Origin: Gordius sp. MW1
Taxonomy: Eukaryota; Nematomorpha; Gordioida; Gordea; Gordiidae
DNA: 64,000 nucleotides
Direction of reading: 5' to 3'
Assembly (NCBI GenBank): GCA_964036665.1
Contig: OZ038527.1
Coordinates: 8,773,835 to 8,837,834 of the forward strand
A model generated the notes under the pieces. It did no database searches, was not told the origin of the DNA, and was given only the letters and a program-made list of their open reading frames with translations. The position numbers were made by a program, and so were the translations under genes. Below are positions 38,601 through 48,698 of the stretch, piece after piece; the first letter of the stretch is position 1, and every line of letters begins with the position of its first letter.

Positions 38601-38999
38601 ATTGATTATACTATAATACAATTATAATAGTGTTAATTCGTTTTAAACCTAATATATAATATATTGTACTGTCAATATAAAATAGGTTAGATTGTTTGAA
38701 TGCTCCTTAACCCATAAAGCATTTACAATATCCCATTTATAATTTTTTGAAAATTGTTTGATCAAAACCTGTGAAGCAATTTTTTTAGTTATATCAAGTA
38801 GTGCCACACCATTTCGTCTATTTTAAAACGGTAGAATTTACTTATATTTATATATATTACCCAGCCAATAAAACAGCGGAGTTTGTTTTGTCCAAACAAA
38901 ATGCTGATGCCTATAATTAAAATTGTAGATCATAATTTTCTTTACTTTTATATCGGGAAACTCAAACACAACTTTACTTATTTCGTTTTTAAAAGGCAT
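23633..38999 (-). CDS. WDR59: WDR59, GATOR2 complex subunit (about 15 exons)
   Basis: WDR59 is part of GATOR2, which acts at the lysosome to relieve GATOR1 inhibition of TORC1 when amino acids are present. Exons, minus strand: 38842-38999, 38670-38817, 38522-38610, 38222-38438, 37735-38045, 31905-32151, 30686-31644, 27943-28169, 27763-27864, 26349-27482, 25933-25990 (tentative), 25418-25675, 24865-25034, 23857-23964, 23633-23748. All junction phases agree if the tentative 58-nt exon is included, giving about 1,433 codons; human WDR59 is about 970. Residues 1-390 form the WD40 propeller (HTRVISD, ATTHESSIHIWDIR, LASASQDNTLKLW, LITWGRDHCIRMWDLR). An RWD-like domain lies near 580-700. Then come IPFPRTSGARF, PLLRARDLQSLAMI and ANILYAWGM. 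The C-terminus is a RING-like zinc domain: CNRC, CQSC, CVLC, CRKCGHAIHTSHG, CPSGCGC. Start chosen at ATG 38999, which aligns with the family start. No frameshift seen. Confidence 0.93.
24302..24432. mobile_element. CGTAGCCAGG MITE, copy C, in a WDR59 intron
   Basis: Ends CATGGGCGAAGCC and GGCTAAGCCCATG are flanked by GCCACATG on both sides (24294-24301, 24433-24440). The element is shorter than copies A and B. It sits in the 0.9-kb intron between the exons at 23857-23964 and 24865-25034. Confidence 0.88.
26029..26339. mobile_element. MITE with 9-bp duplication at a WDR59 splice donor
   Basis: Long inverted arms (about 26029-26100 and 26268-26339) share CTTGTACTGTATAAGCGATC and ATGGAATGTCAGATCGCTTA in mirror. 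Flanks are ATACCTTAC on both sides (26020-26028, 26340-26348). On the gene strand the duplicated sequence is GTAAGGTAT, the 5' splice site that follows the exon 26349-27482. The 9-bp duplication suggests a MULE-type element. No protein. Confidence 0.88.
28600..29765 (+). pseudogene. Degraded Helitron Rep region in a WDR59 intron
   Basis: Plus-strand frames give SVEWQK (the segment just before the HUH histidines), KRYSRGLVT, then VEVDKQWVVPYTPLLSKLYK at about 29183, DEIAQYPAGH at about 29368, LAVYLENGRSVHFTY, and FFTLCQHDAFVTTL at about 29537. This order is that of the region between the HUH motif and the helicase in Helitron Rep-Hel proteins. The histidine motif itself is mutated, and stops and frameshifts are frequent. 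The host intron runs 28170-30685. Confidence 0.72.
28767..29183 (+). repeat. 207-bp tandem duplication inside the Helitron remnant
   Basis: Two adjacent copies (about 28767-28976 and 28977-29183) share AACCATGGGGGCATTAATCC/GACCATGGGGGCATTAATCC and GAAGATAAGCAGAGGATGAC with few differences. Both correspond to the same piece of Rep coding sequence, so the duplication arose after insertion or in a defective source copy. Confidence 0.8.
29766..30685. other. WDR59 intron remainder, nothing identified
   Basis: AT-rich intronic DNA after the Helitron remnant. The end may contain more decayed Helitron, but no motif is clear. Confidence 0.4.
32252..32475 (+). repeat. Two-copy tandem repeat with GAGAG tract in a WDR59 intron
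   Basis: Units of about 112 bp (32252-32362 and 32363-32475) each read ATATATAGCATCTTAGTAAA, GGAGGGGAGAGA and AGAGAGCTGAGCG. Non-coding. Confidence 0.75.
32476..33789. other. WDR59 intron, no feature seen
   Basis: AT-rich DNA. I find no transposon end, tandem repeat or coding similarity before the Gypsy remnant begins near 33790. Confidence 0.4.
33927..34059. mobile_element. Small hAT-type MITE with TAGTGGTGGGG ends
   Basis: The terminal inverted repeat TAGTGGTGGGGA occurs at both ends; flanks CTTCCGAA and CTTCCGAT match at 7 of 8 bases. The interior contains AACCTCGAGGTTTTT and ACCTTAACT-type repeats. 133 bp, non-coding, inserted in the Gypsy remnant. Confidence 0.75.
34171..34380 (+). repeat. 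Left LTR
   Basis: Matches 35422-35633 with scattered differences (shared GTGTAATGTACGCTAAAG, TTATCGCGTCGCGTGTTAC, CCTAATAAATTCCAATCTCG). The two LTRs differ by substitutions and small indels, so the insertion is not very recent. The right edge is approximate. Confidence 0.8.
34381..35301 (+). pseudogene. Gypsy integrase fragment with mutated active site
   Basis: Pieces of the core are PWTKVHIDLFGPVRG at about 34500, VSNNGPQF at about 34676 (the second catalytic aspartate is asparagine), SPYHPASKQAERYVRL at about 34755, and in another frame ARMFDVGVGPDKWVEGTI and HRHLDQLRLRK. Stops and a frame change near 34845 break it. It is related to, but distinct from, the remnant it landed in. Confidence 0.75.
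35422..35633 (+). repeat. Right LTR
   Basis: Starts TGTAGAGGATACTGAGG after the purine tract at 35408-35421 and ends CGTAACA, followed by the AGTGC duplication. 212 bp. Confidence 0.82.
35741..36095. mobile_element. MITE with GGGCCTGTCTTAATATCGG ends
   Basis: Inverted ends: GGGCCTGTCTTAATATCGG on the left and CCGATATTAAGACAAGCCC on the right. The Gypsy integrase frame resumes on either side (RTEWELL and KPRMFD). A target duplication is not clear. Open frames inside are spurious. Confidence 0.65.
36527..36874. mobile_element. hAT-type element with GCTCGAG array
   Basis: Ends TAGAGTTGTTAAATTGGTAA and, on the other strand, TATAGTGTTAAATTGCTAAG are inverted repeats. Inside are repeated GCTCGAGC, TGCTCGAATT, CTCGAGCAT and a long G run (about 36594-36612). 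The flanks GATCTAGA/GATTTTAT (minus strand) could be a diverged duplication. It interrupts the Gypsy integrase near its first catalytic aspartate. Confidence 0.6.
37653..37677 (+). repeat. Solo right-hand end of the composite element
   Basis: The sequence GAGCCCATAAATTGCATAGC followed by AAT equals the right terminus of the element at 14276-17486. The body is absent here. It lies just downstream of the WDR59 exon 37735-38045, in the intron. Confidence 0.6.
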
Positions 39000-40711
39000 G
39001 AATAAACAATTACAGTTGTTTTTTACATCAAATTTACACAAACAAGAAATTTAGAAATTTAACAAACAAATTTTGAACAGCTGTTTTTTATAATTTCAGA
39101 ATAGTCGGCAAAGTAGCCAAAACGGGTCAGGATGCGCAACATTTGCGGATCAAGTATTTGACAAAAATAAATTGTATTTAAATACATACAACACACAACC
39201 TTATCTATAATTTGTATATATCTATTTAACATCTGATATTAAATTGCTACCTCTATAATTTTTCTGCTCATTACCAGATAAGATTTAGAAGAATTCTTTA
39301 AAAGGTCATAGTATTTGTGAAATGCACAAAATATTTTAGGAGTCACTATAATAAAATAATTTTATATTTAATCTATATCTTATATAATATTATAAAACTA
39401 TACCTACTTGATATTACAATAATTTTATATATACTTTTGTAACTATATTAAAAAAATTTTTGTTGTAGTTCAAATGTTTGATTAACAGAGACTAATAAAT
39501 CATAGACAGCCGAACAGCTAATTTTTATTAATAAAATCATTCAGACACCAAAATAGCTGCCATCTTGTAGGAAAAACTCAACAACAGGTATAAATTTAAT
39601 TTTCCAAGATTTAATATTGAAGAAAATAAATAAGACTAATAGCTTAATTTATAAATTAAAAAAGGTAAATTAAAACAAAAAATTTTGCTAAATTCTATTG
39701 TTTGGTTACAATCTCCCACAAAATGCGCTTGCTATACTTGCAAAAAAATAATCAGCTGTTTTGGCAGTCTAGGGTTTTATTAGTCTATGTTGGCTGAGTA
39801 TGATAGTGCTTAGTTATATCACATTGAATGAAATCTGCTTTAAAACAAATAATAGTAAGATTAAGGATTTTATAACTAAAATTTGGTATAACTACTAATT
39901 AGAAACATGTTTTAAGAAAAAAATAGAAAAAATCTATAAGTAAAGTATAAATAATAAGATTAAGTTTTAATAATGTAGATATGGTGAAGTTCTAAATAAT
40001 ATAAATAACTGTGATAATTTTTTAAGTAAGTCCTAAGTTCTTGATCTAAACTTATCTTGACTAACATATTCCCGTTATTTCGCATAATTTCTACATCAAA
40101 CAATATTCCGCTATTTTTGTAGCTCAATCTAACGTTTAAACAAGGCCCCATAGAATATATAATGTTTACTATCTTTTAAAACAAACCTGTTATTCTCAAA
40201 ATGTTATCAAAAGTTCTATTAAATATTTTTACACAAATTCTATATAGGGTTTTTATAATAGACAAATATTTTAGTTTCAATATAGGTTGAAAAGATTTGC
40301 ACACGCCCTTCAAAAATGTAATGTATTTGATAATATAAAGTCAACTATTTAAGTTAGTGCTTGTGACGATCATTAATTATTTTATAGTCGATATTTATAT
40401 CTAAGTTTGTACATAATTTATACTCTAATCTAACATACACATTAGGATCCATTATTATTTCATATTTGTGACAATTATTATATTAAAAGTGTGTACTAAA
40501 ACCCTTATTTAAAAATGATAACAAATTGGGACCAATTGTTTTAATAATGATATATAATCAAGTTTGAGTAGGCACACTAATCTCTTATATGAAACAAACA
40601 CATAGTTGAATCTGTAGAGGTTTAAGTTCTACTTTATTACTAAATATGGAATAAGTTTATTATAACCAAAAGTTAGAAGTGGTGTATAAGCGTTAAGCAT
40701 TAGTTTATGCA
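39000..40711. other. 5' region of WDR59 and AT-rich spacer
   Basis: The WDR59 promoter and 5' untranslated region should lie just above 38999. GCCATCTTG at 39559-39567 matches the core recognised by YY1, often found at animal transcription starts, but one short match is weak evidence. The rest is AT-rich with no gene seen. Confidence 0.35.
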
Positions 40712-40860
40712 TCTAATATATAAAATTCTCGTGAAACCGTGTGGGTGGTTAAACTCCTGCAAAACGGCTGGACCAATACAAGGGCCGACAAATATATTTT
40801 TAGCCTGTACCTAGCCAATAGATTTAATATAAATATATAGTTTCTAATCTAAGGCACATA
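40712..40860 (+). mobile_element. Helitron 5' end fragment
   Basis: Begins TCTAATATATAAAATTCTCG followed by TGAAACCGTGTGGGTGG and AAACTCCTGCAAAACGGC, matching the Helitron 5' ends at 53931 and 20461 (minus). The right limit is unclear. Confidence 0.55.
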
Positions 40861-41329
40861 AAAATTCTAAATTGTTTCAAAATAAAAAAAAACTATTTTA
40901 TTCGTCTTAATCTGGTCATTTTCTCGTCTATAAGACAATTTGCAATAGTGAAAGTGCTCCCACCAGTGACGCTCATGGCTCGGTTAAAAAAATAGTAACT
41001 TACAAATTTTTATAGCTATGGTTCATTTTTCAACGATTAAAACACATTTGACTTAAAATTCTTTTTCGAATTCCAGTTTAAGACCAAGAATATTAAATTT
41101 ATTAATCATAATTCTCTAAAAATTACCGCCTTTATTATAATCAAATCCTAGATCTATATAATACTGAATAAACTTTTATTCCGAATTTTTAATTCAAACT
41201 GTTTTCCCAGTTCGCACATTTTATTCTGCTTATTTTAGGTCCGGCCCAACTAGTGGACCGGGTTTAAGCCTGCAGACTTCGGTCTGTCATGTCTCATGCA
41301 ACCTCTACGAAAGTACTTCAGCCATGTTT

Positions 41330-41772
41330 CGGGGACGTTCGTGATGACGCGCGAAGCGAAAAAAAGCGAAGTGAATTTTTGGGCTAATTTACTCTTCATT
41401 CTTTTTCTTAATATCTTTATATTCATCGTGAAATTTATCATATATCGATGGTATTTTTAGATAAGACCGAAATTATTCTATAAACCTATAAAATTATATA
41501 AAATAAACATACATACCAGATTCAATTTTTTAACCATCGCGCGAAAAGTCCAAAATGATTTGTATCTTATTTTCGCGCTTTTTTGCCGCGGGCGAAAATA
41601 ATCGTCTGCCGTTTCATTAAGAACACCTCCTATTTATAATTGTTGTTTTCGTGATATATGATAAATTTTATGATGAATATAAAGATATTAAGAAAAAGAA
41701 TGAAGAGTTTGATGAATTAGCCCAAAAATTTACTTCGTTTTTTTTGCTACGCGCGTCATCACGAACGCCCCG
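41330..41772. mobile_element. Foldback element with about 110-bp inverted arms
   Basis: Left arm 41330-41440 and right arm 41655-41772 mirror each other (CGTTCGTGATGACGCGCG, TTCTTTTTCTTAATATCTTT, and ATATATCGAT opposite ATATATGATA). No target duplication is obvious (GTTTC/GTTAC). Open frames inside are by-products of the arms. Confidence 0.7.
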
Positions 41773-41961
41773 TTACTAACATTTCACTGGTTCACTCACA
41801 TTTCACTGGCTCTATCCACTTAATCTTTCCTCTTTTCCCCTAAGTTTCTTTTCTATCCCACCCTCATAACTAGCTAAGCACATAAACGGGTACGAGAGAA
41901 GTGGAAATGGAAAGAGAGTTAAAGAGAGTGAATTGGTAGGAAAATGGTATTTACTTTGTAC

Positions 41962-43385
41962 TAGAGATCTGCAACGGGTCGTTATTAGAAAGTAAGGCCC
42001 GCCCGTACCCGTTATAAATCCTTCAAAGCCCGTCCGAGCCCGCCCCCAATTTTTAAAAATACTTCAGGCCCGTCCAAGCCCGTTCGTGAATTTTTTAGGC
42101 CTGTCTGAGCCCGTACGTAATTTTTTTAGGCCAGTCCTTACCCGTTCAGAAAAAACTCAGGCCCGCCCAAACTCGTTCATATTTTTTTGAAAGAACTCCA
42201 CGTCCCGCCCAACTCAACAAAAATTTTAAAAATATTTTAATTTTTGACATATTTATAAAAATAAACATCAATAATCATCATGCAAATTAATAAATTATCT
42301 AATATTTCTGGTTTTAGGCGAGTTCGTCTTTCTTCTAAAAGCCTGCCGCAGAAAAACTTCTCTCGCTGGTTGCACTTGTAGCCGGTGTACATAATATCAT
42401 ATGGTTTAAAGGAAAAAGAATATCTAAAGGGTGCCTTTCTACTTTAACACTCACTAAACTTTGTCAAAAATTAATTACTTTGCAACAATTATAAAATTAA
42501 TTCTTTGCAACTCTATGATTTAAAATTGATATTAGGTATTAATTTTATTTATGCAGTAAGGTTTCTTTATGATAATAATAAGTTACATTTATTCGAACTA
42601 ATTTCAGTTGATACATCTAAGGAGTTTTAATATAGTATTAACATTGAATCGAAAAACGTTTAAAAATTACATGACAATATTCGACCTTCAACAGACAATA
42701 TGCTTTCATTTTATTAATTTCAGGTTCAGTATTACCATTAAACCAAAATTTTTACATAAGATTACATGAAAATAATTAACTTTCAATAAGCAGTTTACAT
42801 TGATTAGATTAATTTATTTCACTAAAGTCTAGATTAGAATAAAGATAATTAGTGAATTATATGCCACTAATAATCAAATTTGTTAAAAATTTTAAACTGT
42901 TCAATAAAGAGAAATTTATTAAAAAATTAAACACTAATTTTGATGCATTGTAACTAATAAGGAATTTCACTTACTTATAATACAATATACGAACCTACTA
43001 TCTTATATTAAAGAAAACAAAATTCTACAAATAGAATAAAATTTAAAGTAATTAGCGTTAAAATAAATGAATGCTGCGATATATACAAAATTAGATGTTA
43101 TCAAATTATTTTAAAAAAAATAGCAATTAATAAATTATATATTTTACAGAATTATATATTTATATGATTGTCTGATTTTTAAGGACATTTGTAATTTCAT
43201 GACCGTTTATTTACTCTCAGGCCCTTTCAAGCTTATCTATAAAATATCAGGCCCTTTCAAGCGCGTTAAAAAAATTTCAGGCCCGCCCGAGCCTGTTTCA
43301 TTAATTGTTGAGCCGTCCGGGCCCTGCCCGTTAAGATTCTTATGATACAAAGCCCGTCCGCACCCGCCCGCGGGCCGATCCTCTA
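41962..43385. mobile_element. hAT-type element with CCCG arrays at both ends
   Basis: Flanked by CTTTGTAC (41954-41961, 43386-43393). Ends are TAGAGATCTGC and, inverted, TAGAGGATCGGC. The first 220 bp carry repeats such as AGGCCCGTCCAAGCCCG, and the last 170 bp carry similar repeats. The middle is AT-rich and non-coding, so it depends on a transposase from elsewhere. Confidence 0.88.
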
Positions 43386-43393
43386 CTTTGTAC

Positions 43394-44467
43394 TTAGTTA
43401 ATGAAAGTTTCAGGGATGATTTTAAACAGAAGTGAAACAGATAAAATAATATTATCTATAAATTTTGTAATGGGCGGCGGCTAAGGCGAAAAAGGTAGCG
43501 ACGTAAGTGAAAAGATTTTACAAAATTAGTACACGGTTTATTCACGCGAACTCGGCTTTATATTTACAAAAAGGTTCACGAAGATAAAAATATAACATTT
43601 AGTAAAATTACAATGAAAGAGTGAAAGCGTAGGGGTTGGGAACAATTATAAAGGTTTTAGGGAAAATACAAAGTTAGGGAAAAATTTCGAAGGACTGGGG
43701 AAAAATCTTCAAGGACTGCAGTAATGCTGTGTGATGACGCTTATAAAGCCGTTGAATCTTCCCTGAGTGGTGGGCTTGATTGAACGAGTAAATCTTCAGA
43801 CGGGGCTGCAAAGATTAGTAACAGATGTGGCTGAGTTAAAAATAAAAAGTAAAGATAATTAAAAAAAGGGAGCGTCAAAGAAAATTAGCCACTTCCGCGT
43901 CTAGGTTAACCCGCGGTAAAAATGCCTTCCTTTGACCAATTCCTTTTTTTTAATTATAAGGATTGCGGAACCATTCGTTAACCCTTTTACATTAATGTAA
44001 ATAAAACAAAGTAAGATCAAAGTATACCGCGGACATTAAAACGCGATATACCATCATATGGTAACGTGGTATACACGTATACCACAAATTTAAATAACAA
44101 TTAATAAATAACAAAACATAGAAGTCGAAATTTGGTTTGAAAGCATTTATGAGGCTATTTTTTACACCCCAACCTCATATAAATCAAGATCTGGAAGGTT
44201 TTGGAAAAGACTAAAAACACATTATTGTCACTTATTAATATATACTCATCTAACAAAATTTAAAATTTCCCTTTCTTTACAATTTTAACAACCACTAGCC
44301 CCTTAAATCCTCTACCCTTCACCTCGTCTTCGATTAAACCTCTCAGGGTACTGTTTATAAAGTTGCAAATTTGTTTTTTAATTTGTGAGATGTTTTGTAA
44401 ACATGCTTGATACTGATATCTTCTAATGCTTATAATATATGAAATATTAAGTAATGCCTCTATTATT
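43394..44467. other. Spacer without recognised features
   Basis: A stretch at 43440-43960 has somewhat higher GC but no open frame or repeat that I can identify. Confidence 0.4.
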
Positions 44468-45073
44468 CAGAGCCCTGCACGGGCTGCCCGACCCAGCCGG
44501 GCCGGGCTTGGGGTGAATTTTTTAAAATACCGACGCCCGAGCCCGGCCCGAATTTAACCGAGCAAACTAATCTTTTATAAAATAGGATTTAAATATACTC
44601 AACTTTATATTAAATAGTTATCTTGGCGCAGTGTACAATATATAGCTTCTAAACTTAAGCTTTTTGTCTTGTCTATTATAATATAACTGACCTGAATTGC
44701 AATCTTATTCAATTCAAGTATATAAATAATAGTAACTGTTACAACTTTAAAATAAGATAAGTAAATATTTCAAAAGGTTTTCTTTGAACTGTTAAAAATA
44801 TATATTTAAAATTTAAATTCTTAGCTTTCAATGATTAGCTGAATAAATTGTAGAGAGTGAAAGATTTTTTATTCCAAACTTATCCCAGTTGTAAATTACG
44901 AGTAACAATATAATGCATTTTATATTTAGATGGTAATAATTTTCAAAAATTTAATTTTTCCAAAATTTTATTTGAAAAATTGGGTTGGGCTCGGGCTCGG
45001 GTCGGGCCAAAAACAAAAAACCTTTTGGGTTTGGGCCGGGCTCGGGCAGAAGATTTCATTTTGTAGGGCTCTA
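44468..45073. mobile_element. hAT-type element with GGGCTCGG arrays
   Basis: Starts CAGAGCCCTGCACGGGC and ends GTAGGGCTCTA. Both ends carry arrays (CCGGGCCGGGCTTGG and GGGCTCGGGCTCGGGTCGGG) in inverted relation across an AT-rich centre. The 8-bp flanks do not match, so either they have diverged or a border is off by some bases. Confidence 0.7.
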
Positions 45074-45204
45074 GCTTGTATTATAATAATTGTATGTATA
45101 TTATTTGACCAACAGTTTATCTCTTTATTTACACTAACAAATTAAGCTTGAAAGTTTAATGCGCAGTTAGCCTTTATATAAAGTTTCTTTGTAAGTAGCG
45201 CAAA

Positions 45205-45533
45205 TCACTTCTGCATTTTTTCTTCTAACACCTCCTCTTCTGCTTGATGCTAGCAATTTATTAATCCACTAACTTGATCTAAGAGAGGTTCTGTCATATA
45301 AATTGTCTGGTGAAATAGAATATACCTAAAGCCATTTACCTTGGCCAAATTTCTCAAGCTCTTTGCTACTGTGGTCACTTTTTTCGATACCGATCTTCTA
45401 TCGGATATAAGTCTATTAGTGACTCTAAATAGCAAAATGATAGGCATATTTTTATAACGGAGGGGACTAGTTGTCGATTATTGGTGCCTTACATGTAGCA
45501 GTATAGCCGCGACTCTGCCCAACTGGGCCGCAT
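45205..45533 (-). CDS. Candidate small basic protein, 70 residues, three exons
   Basis: Proposed exons, minus strand: 45493-45533 (ATG at 45531-45533), 45340-45466, 45205-45249 (stop 45205-45207). Introns are 26 nt (GTAAGG...CTAG) and 90 nt (GTAAAT...CTAG) and all phases agree. The product begins MRPSWAESRLYCYIPLRYKN, has a basic middle (RLISDRRSVSKKVTTVAK) and an acidic helical tail (HQAEEEVLEEKMQK). I recognise no family. It sits between two transposons in a stretch not otherwise explained. It may be the last exons of a longer gene, or fortuitous. Confidence 0.33.
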
Positions 45534-46108
45534 AAATCGGTAGGGTGTAGGGTAGGCTGAGTCTCATTTCATGAGTAAACGTAGACTGTTAGTTAGGCGG
45601 TCTTATTTATACATATATAAAGTCTAATATAAATGTCGGTAAAGATTCCTATAAATGAATGCAACCAAAAATTTAATTGGATCTAAACAACTATATTCTT
45701 AAATGTATTCAAGCCCATCTAGGCCCGTGGTTGTGTGGTTTTTTGGAAGGAAAAGTGTAACAAGCCCTTTGAGTTATGTACAAAATTTTTAAGCAAGGCA
45801 CACTAAAATATTGTGAATACGGACAAATATTGCGAAAGCATTTTAAGGTATAGCTAGAGAGAGTTGCTATTTTTACAAAAATGGTCCAAAAGTTAATAAT
45901 TTGTTTTTAAAATATGGGTGAAAATTAATTTTTAAATAGGATAAGTTATAGACATTAAAGGACTAAAATACTTGGGAGTCTAAGGTATGCAGGGGCGTAC
46001 GCAGGATTTTTTTTTTTTTTTTGGGGGGGGGGGTTTCAAATTTTTTCTTCGAATTTCGAAAAAATTTATAGGAAATTTTTTTTTATGCAATTTGATTAAA
46101 GATCTATA

Positions 46109-46269
46109 CAGGGGCTTAGCCAGGGGGGCCGCCCCCCCCCTAAATGACAAAAAAAAGTTTCAATGCAAATACCCTTAAAAATTAAAAAAAAATAAGTTTT
46201 GCCCCCCCCCCTAATTGAATTTTCAAACATTAGGCCCCCCCCCCAATCCAAAACCTGACTACGCCCATG
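46109..46269. mobile_element. CGTAGCCAGG MITE, copy D
   Basis: Ends CAGGGGCTTAGCCAGG and CCTGACTACGCCCATG; flanks GATCTATA and GATATACA match at 6 of 8. The interior has C-runs and AAATACCCTTAAAAATTA as in copies A and B. It is nested in copy G. Confidence 0.75.
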
Positions 46270-46625
46270 GATATACATAAGGTAGCATCCATGTGAGTTT
46301 GTCCAACCAAATTTAGATTTTAAACAGCAGGTCCTTGTTCCTTTTGAACTAAATCTAAAATTATTATCTAACTATAATCATTTAAAAATCTTACTAGCAG
46401 CAGGTTATTGTTCTACATGATTAACTTTTTGACACAAAACTTAAATATTGCGCCTTATCTTTTATTCAATTGATCGAGGAATTCATATGAAATGCTTACG
46501 TTTTGAAACCACAAGGAAAATCCCGGAAAAATATTTTAATGCGTAAAAATACTTAGTGGTGTTGAATATAAGTGCTCATAGTTAATTAAGTAACACTCAT
46601 TTCATAATATTTATTAAATAATGCG

Positions 46626-47754
46626 TAGTGTTTCGATCTCGTCTCGTATCGGTCTCGAAAACAAAATCTCGTCTCGTCTCGGGAGCGATTAAGAAAATCT
46701 CGATCTCGTCTCGTCTCGGTCTAGGAAAATCTCGGTCTCGTCTCGTCTCGACTTTTAAATAAAAATATATTCGGAATAAAAATTTCTCCTGTTTTATTAA
46801 AAATATAAATAAGTGTTCAAAAATCCAAATGGCAAATTTTATATTTTTAGAAAAACTTTAATACACAAACTTTTTAAAGATTTAGCGGGACACGACATCT
46901 CATTGACAATATAAAGATATGAATTAACTCATAAAGATAACATTTTCTATAAAAAGTGCAGACTAAAAAAACTATAAATAAATTTGAATTATAAAAAATT
47001 AAATTTTATTGTTGTAGCAAATTATAATATTTGTATTAAATTCACTGTGTCTGTCAACTATAAATGGACTTCGAAAATTATAAGTTCACTTACAGTTGAT
47101 TTAGTTGCATAATTGAGCAAAATGAGACCCTTTATTAACCTTTGCTAATGCTTCAAAGTAGACCTTAACATATTTAAGGCAAATGTTTAAGTCCATTAAT
47201 ATAACCATCATTAATTATAGCCCATAGTGTTTATTGCATGTTTACTATAGCGCTATAAACCACAAAGTGCGAATGACATTTAATGATGTTATTATTATTT
47301 ACAGAATTGATAACTAGTTGCACAAATTAAAACGTTGTAAAAACAACAATAAAAGCAGCATTATTATAGAATTAAGAACATAAGGTTTAAACTTTAAATT
47401 AATGAGTACGTATTTAAATGTATGACAAAAATCAACCATACTTAGGTAAATGATTGCCAAATTTTAATTTTTTTGCAAAAATATATAATATTAACTACAC
47501 TTGGGATTTTTTTTAATATCAAATATATTCCATACATATTGATTTACACTTAATACCTTAAATGTAAATTAAAATACACAATAATTTACTAAAATCTAAC
47601 GATCAATAAAAAGTCGAGATCTCGCCGAGAAAATCTCGTATCGTCTCGTCTCGACCTCAAAATTCTCGTCTCGATCTCGACTCCATTTTTTAAATTCTCG
47701 TCTCTTTCGAGACGAGACGAGACCGAGATTTTTCTCGGTTTTTCCGCATCACTA
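46626..47754. mobile_element. hAT-type element with TCTCG arrays at both ends
   Basis: Flanked by ATAATGCG (46618-46625, 47755-47762). Ends TAGTGTTTCGATCTCG and, inverted, TAGTGATGCGG. Left array (about 46634-46760) and right array (about 47617-47735) are made of CTCGTCTCG and GATCTCG variants. The AT-rich centre is non-coding. It lies inside copy G of the MITE. Confidence 0.9.
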
Positions 47755-48239
47755 ATAATGCGTATTAGAAAATAAAAAAATATTTTTCCCGAAATCCGCG
47801 GGGGGGGGGGTTTGAACCCCAAAACCACCCCCTTGCGTACGCCACTGAAGGTATGACAGATGTCATAGATGGATAAATTGTAAATTGATTAAAAAGGAGA
47901 TCATTTGGCTTAGAAAAAATATAAACACTTAATTAAAGTCAGAGCGTGTTTATATTTAGGAAAAAGGTGTATATACTTTCTTCTTCTTTCCCTCCGCCAG
48001 CTGGCATACCTTATTCAAATAGGTTTTGTTTGCTCCTCTCCTCCTGCCCTGCCTATAATAGTAGAACAGCGCTTTCTTTTGCTCTAGGTCACAGAGAAGG
48101 ACACTAAAATGCTTGCAATTTTTAACTTTACTCATTAATAGCGGTTTAATTTTTAAAAATATTACAAGTTAAAATTGTCAGCACATTGTGTATATGGTAT
48201 TTAAATTGCTAACATATATGATTTTAAAGCAGGGGCGTA

Positions 48240-48405
48240 GCCAGGATTTTCACGAGGGGGGGGAGAGATTTAAATTAGATGTATATATCATTATGTTTCT
48301 AGGTTTTTATAAGTGTTTTAAAGTCTTTGATGTAACTAAACTATAATATTTTAACCCATTTAATTTAGTTATTGAAATTCCCCCCCCCCCTTATTTATGC
48401 CACTG
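48240..48405. mobile_element. CGTAGCCAGG MITE, copy E
   Basis: Ends CAGGGGCGTAGCCAGG and TTATGCCACTG are flanked by TTTTAAAG on both sides (48232-48239, 48406-48413). G-run near the left and C-run near the right. Non-coding. Confidence 0.88.
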
Positions 48406-48698
48406 TTTTAAAGAGATTGTATACAAGTTTTAAAAACCGGCGTAAAAATCGTTAAGAAAAGGCGATGATTGCTCAAAGCAAGAGAAAATAAGTTGCAGGC
48501 CATTACAGAAAAGATATATGTATAAATTTAATAGAATGATTAGTGTTTTAAATTTACCAACTAATGGTGCCTTCAACACATTCCTCTAAAAACACTTCCA
48601 TATGTCTTCCACGAGAATATCTAAAATACTTTATACAACTCTATATTAAGTAACCACGATTGTTGTATTGTTAATCTTACATCTCCATTACATATATA

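Larger units (their letters stand above)
45990..47847. mobile_element. CGTACGCAGG MITE, copy G, containing two later insertions
   Basis: Ends CAGGGGCGTACGCAGG and GCGTACGCCACTG are flanked by AAGGTATG on both sides (45982-45989, 47848-47855). Removing the insertions at 46109-46269 and 46626-47754 leaves a host element of several hundred bases with G-run and TTTGAACCCC near the right end. Confidence 0.85.

Noticed and set aside
41250..41441. Minus-strand frame of 63 codons
   Set aside because: Lies mostly in one arm of the foldback element; the other arm gives the same peptide in the opposite direction.
44468..45073. Exact 8-bp target duplication for this hAT-type element
   Set aside because: Flanks CTATTATT and GCTTGTAT do not match well enough to claim it.
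46626..47754. Feature-type label of the hAT-type element in the feature list
   Set aside because: The entry for 46626-47754 should be read as a mobile element; its type field holds a placeholder word, and the evidence in the entry stands.
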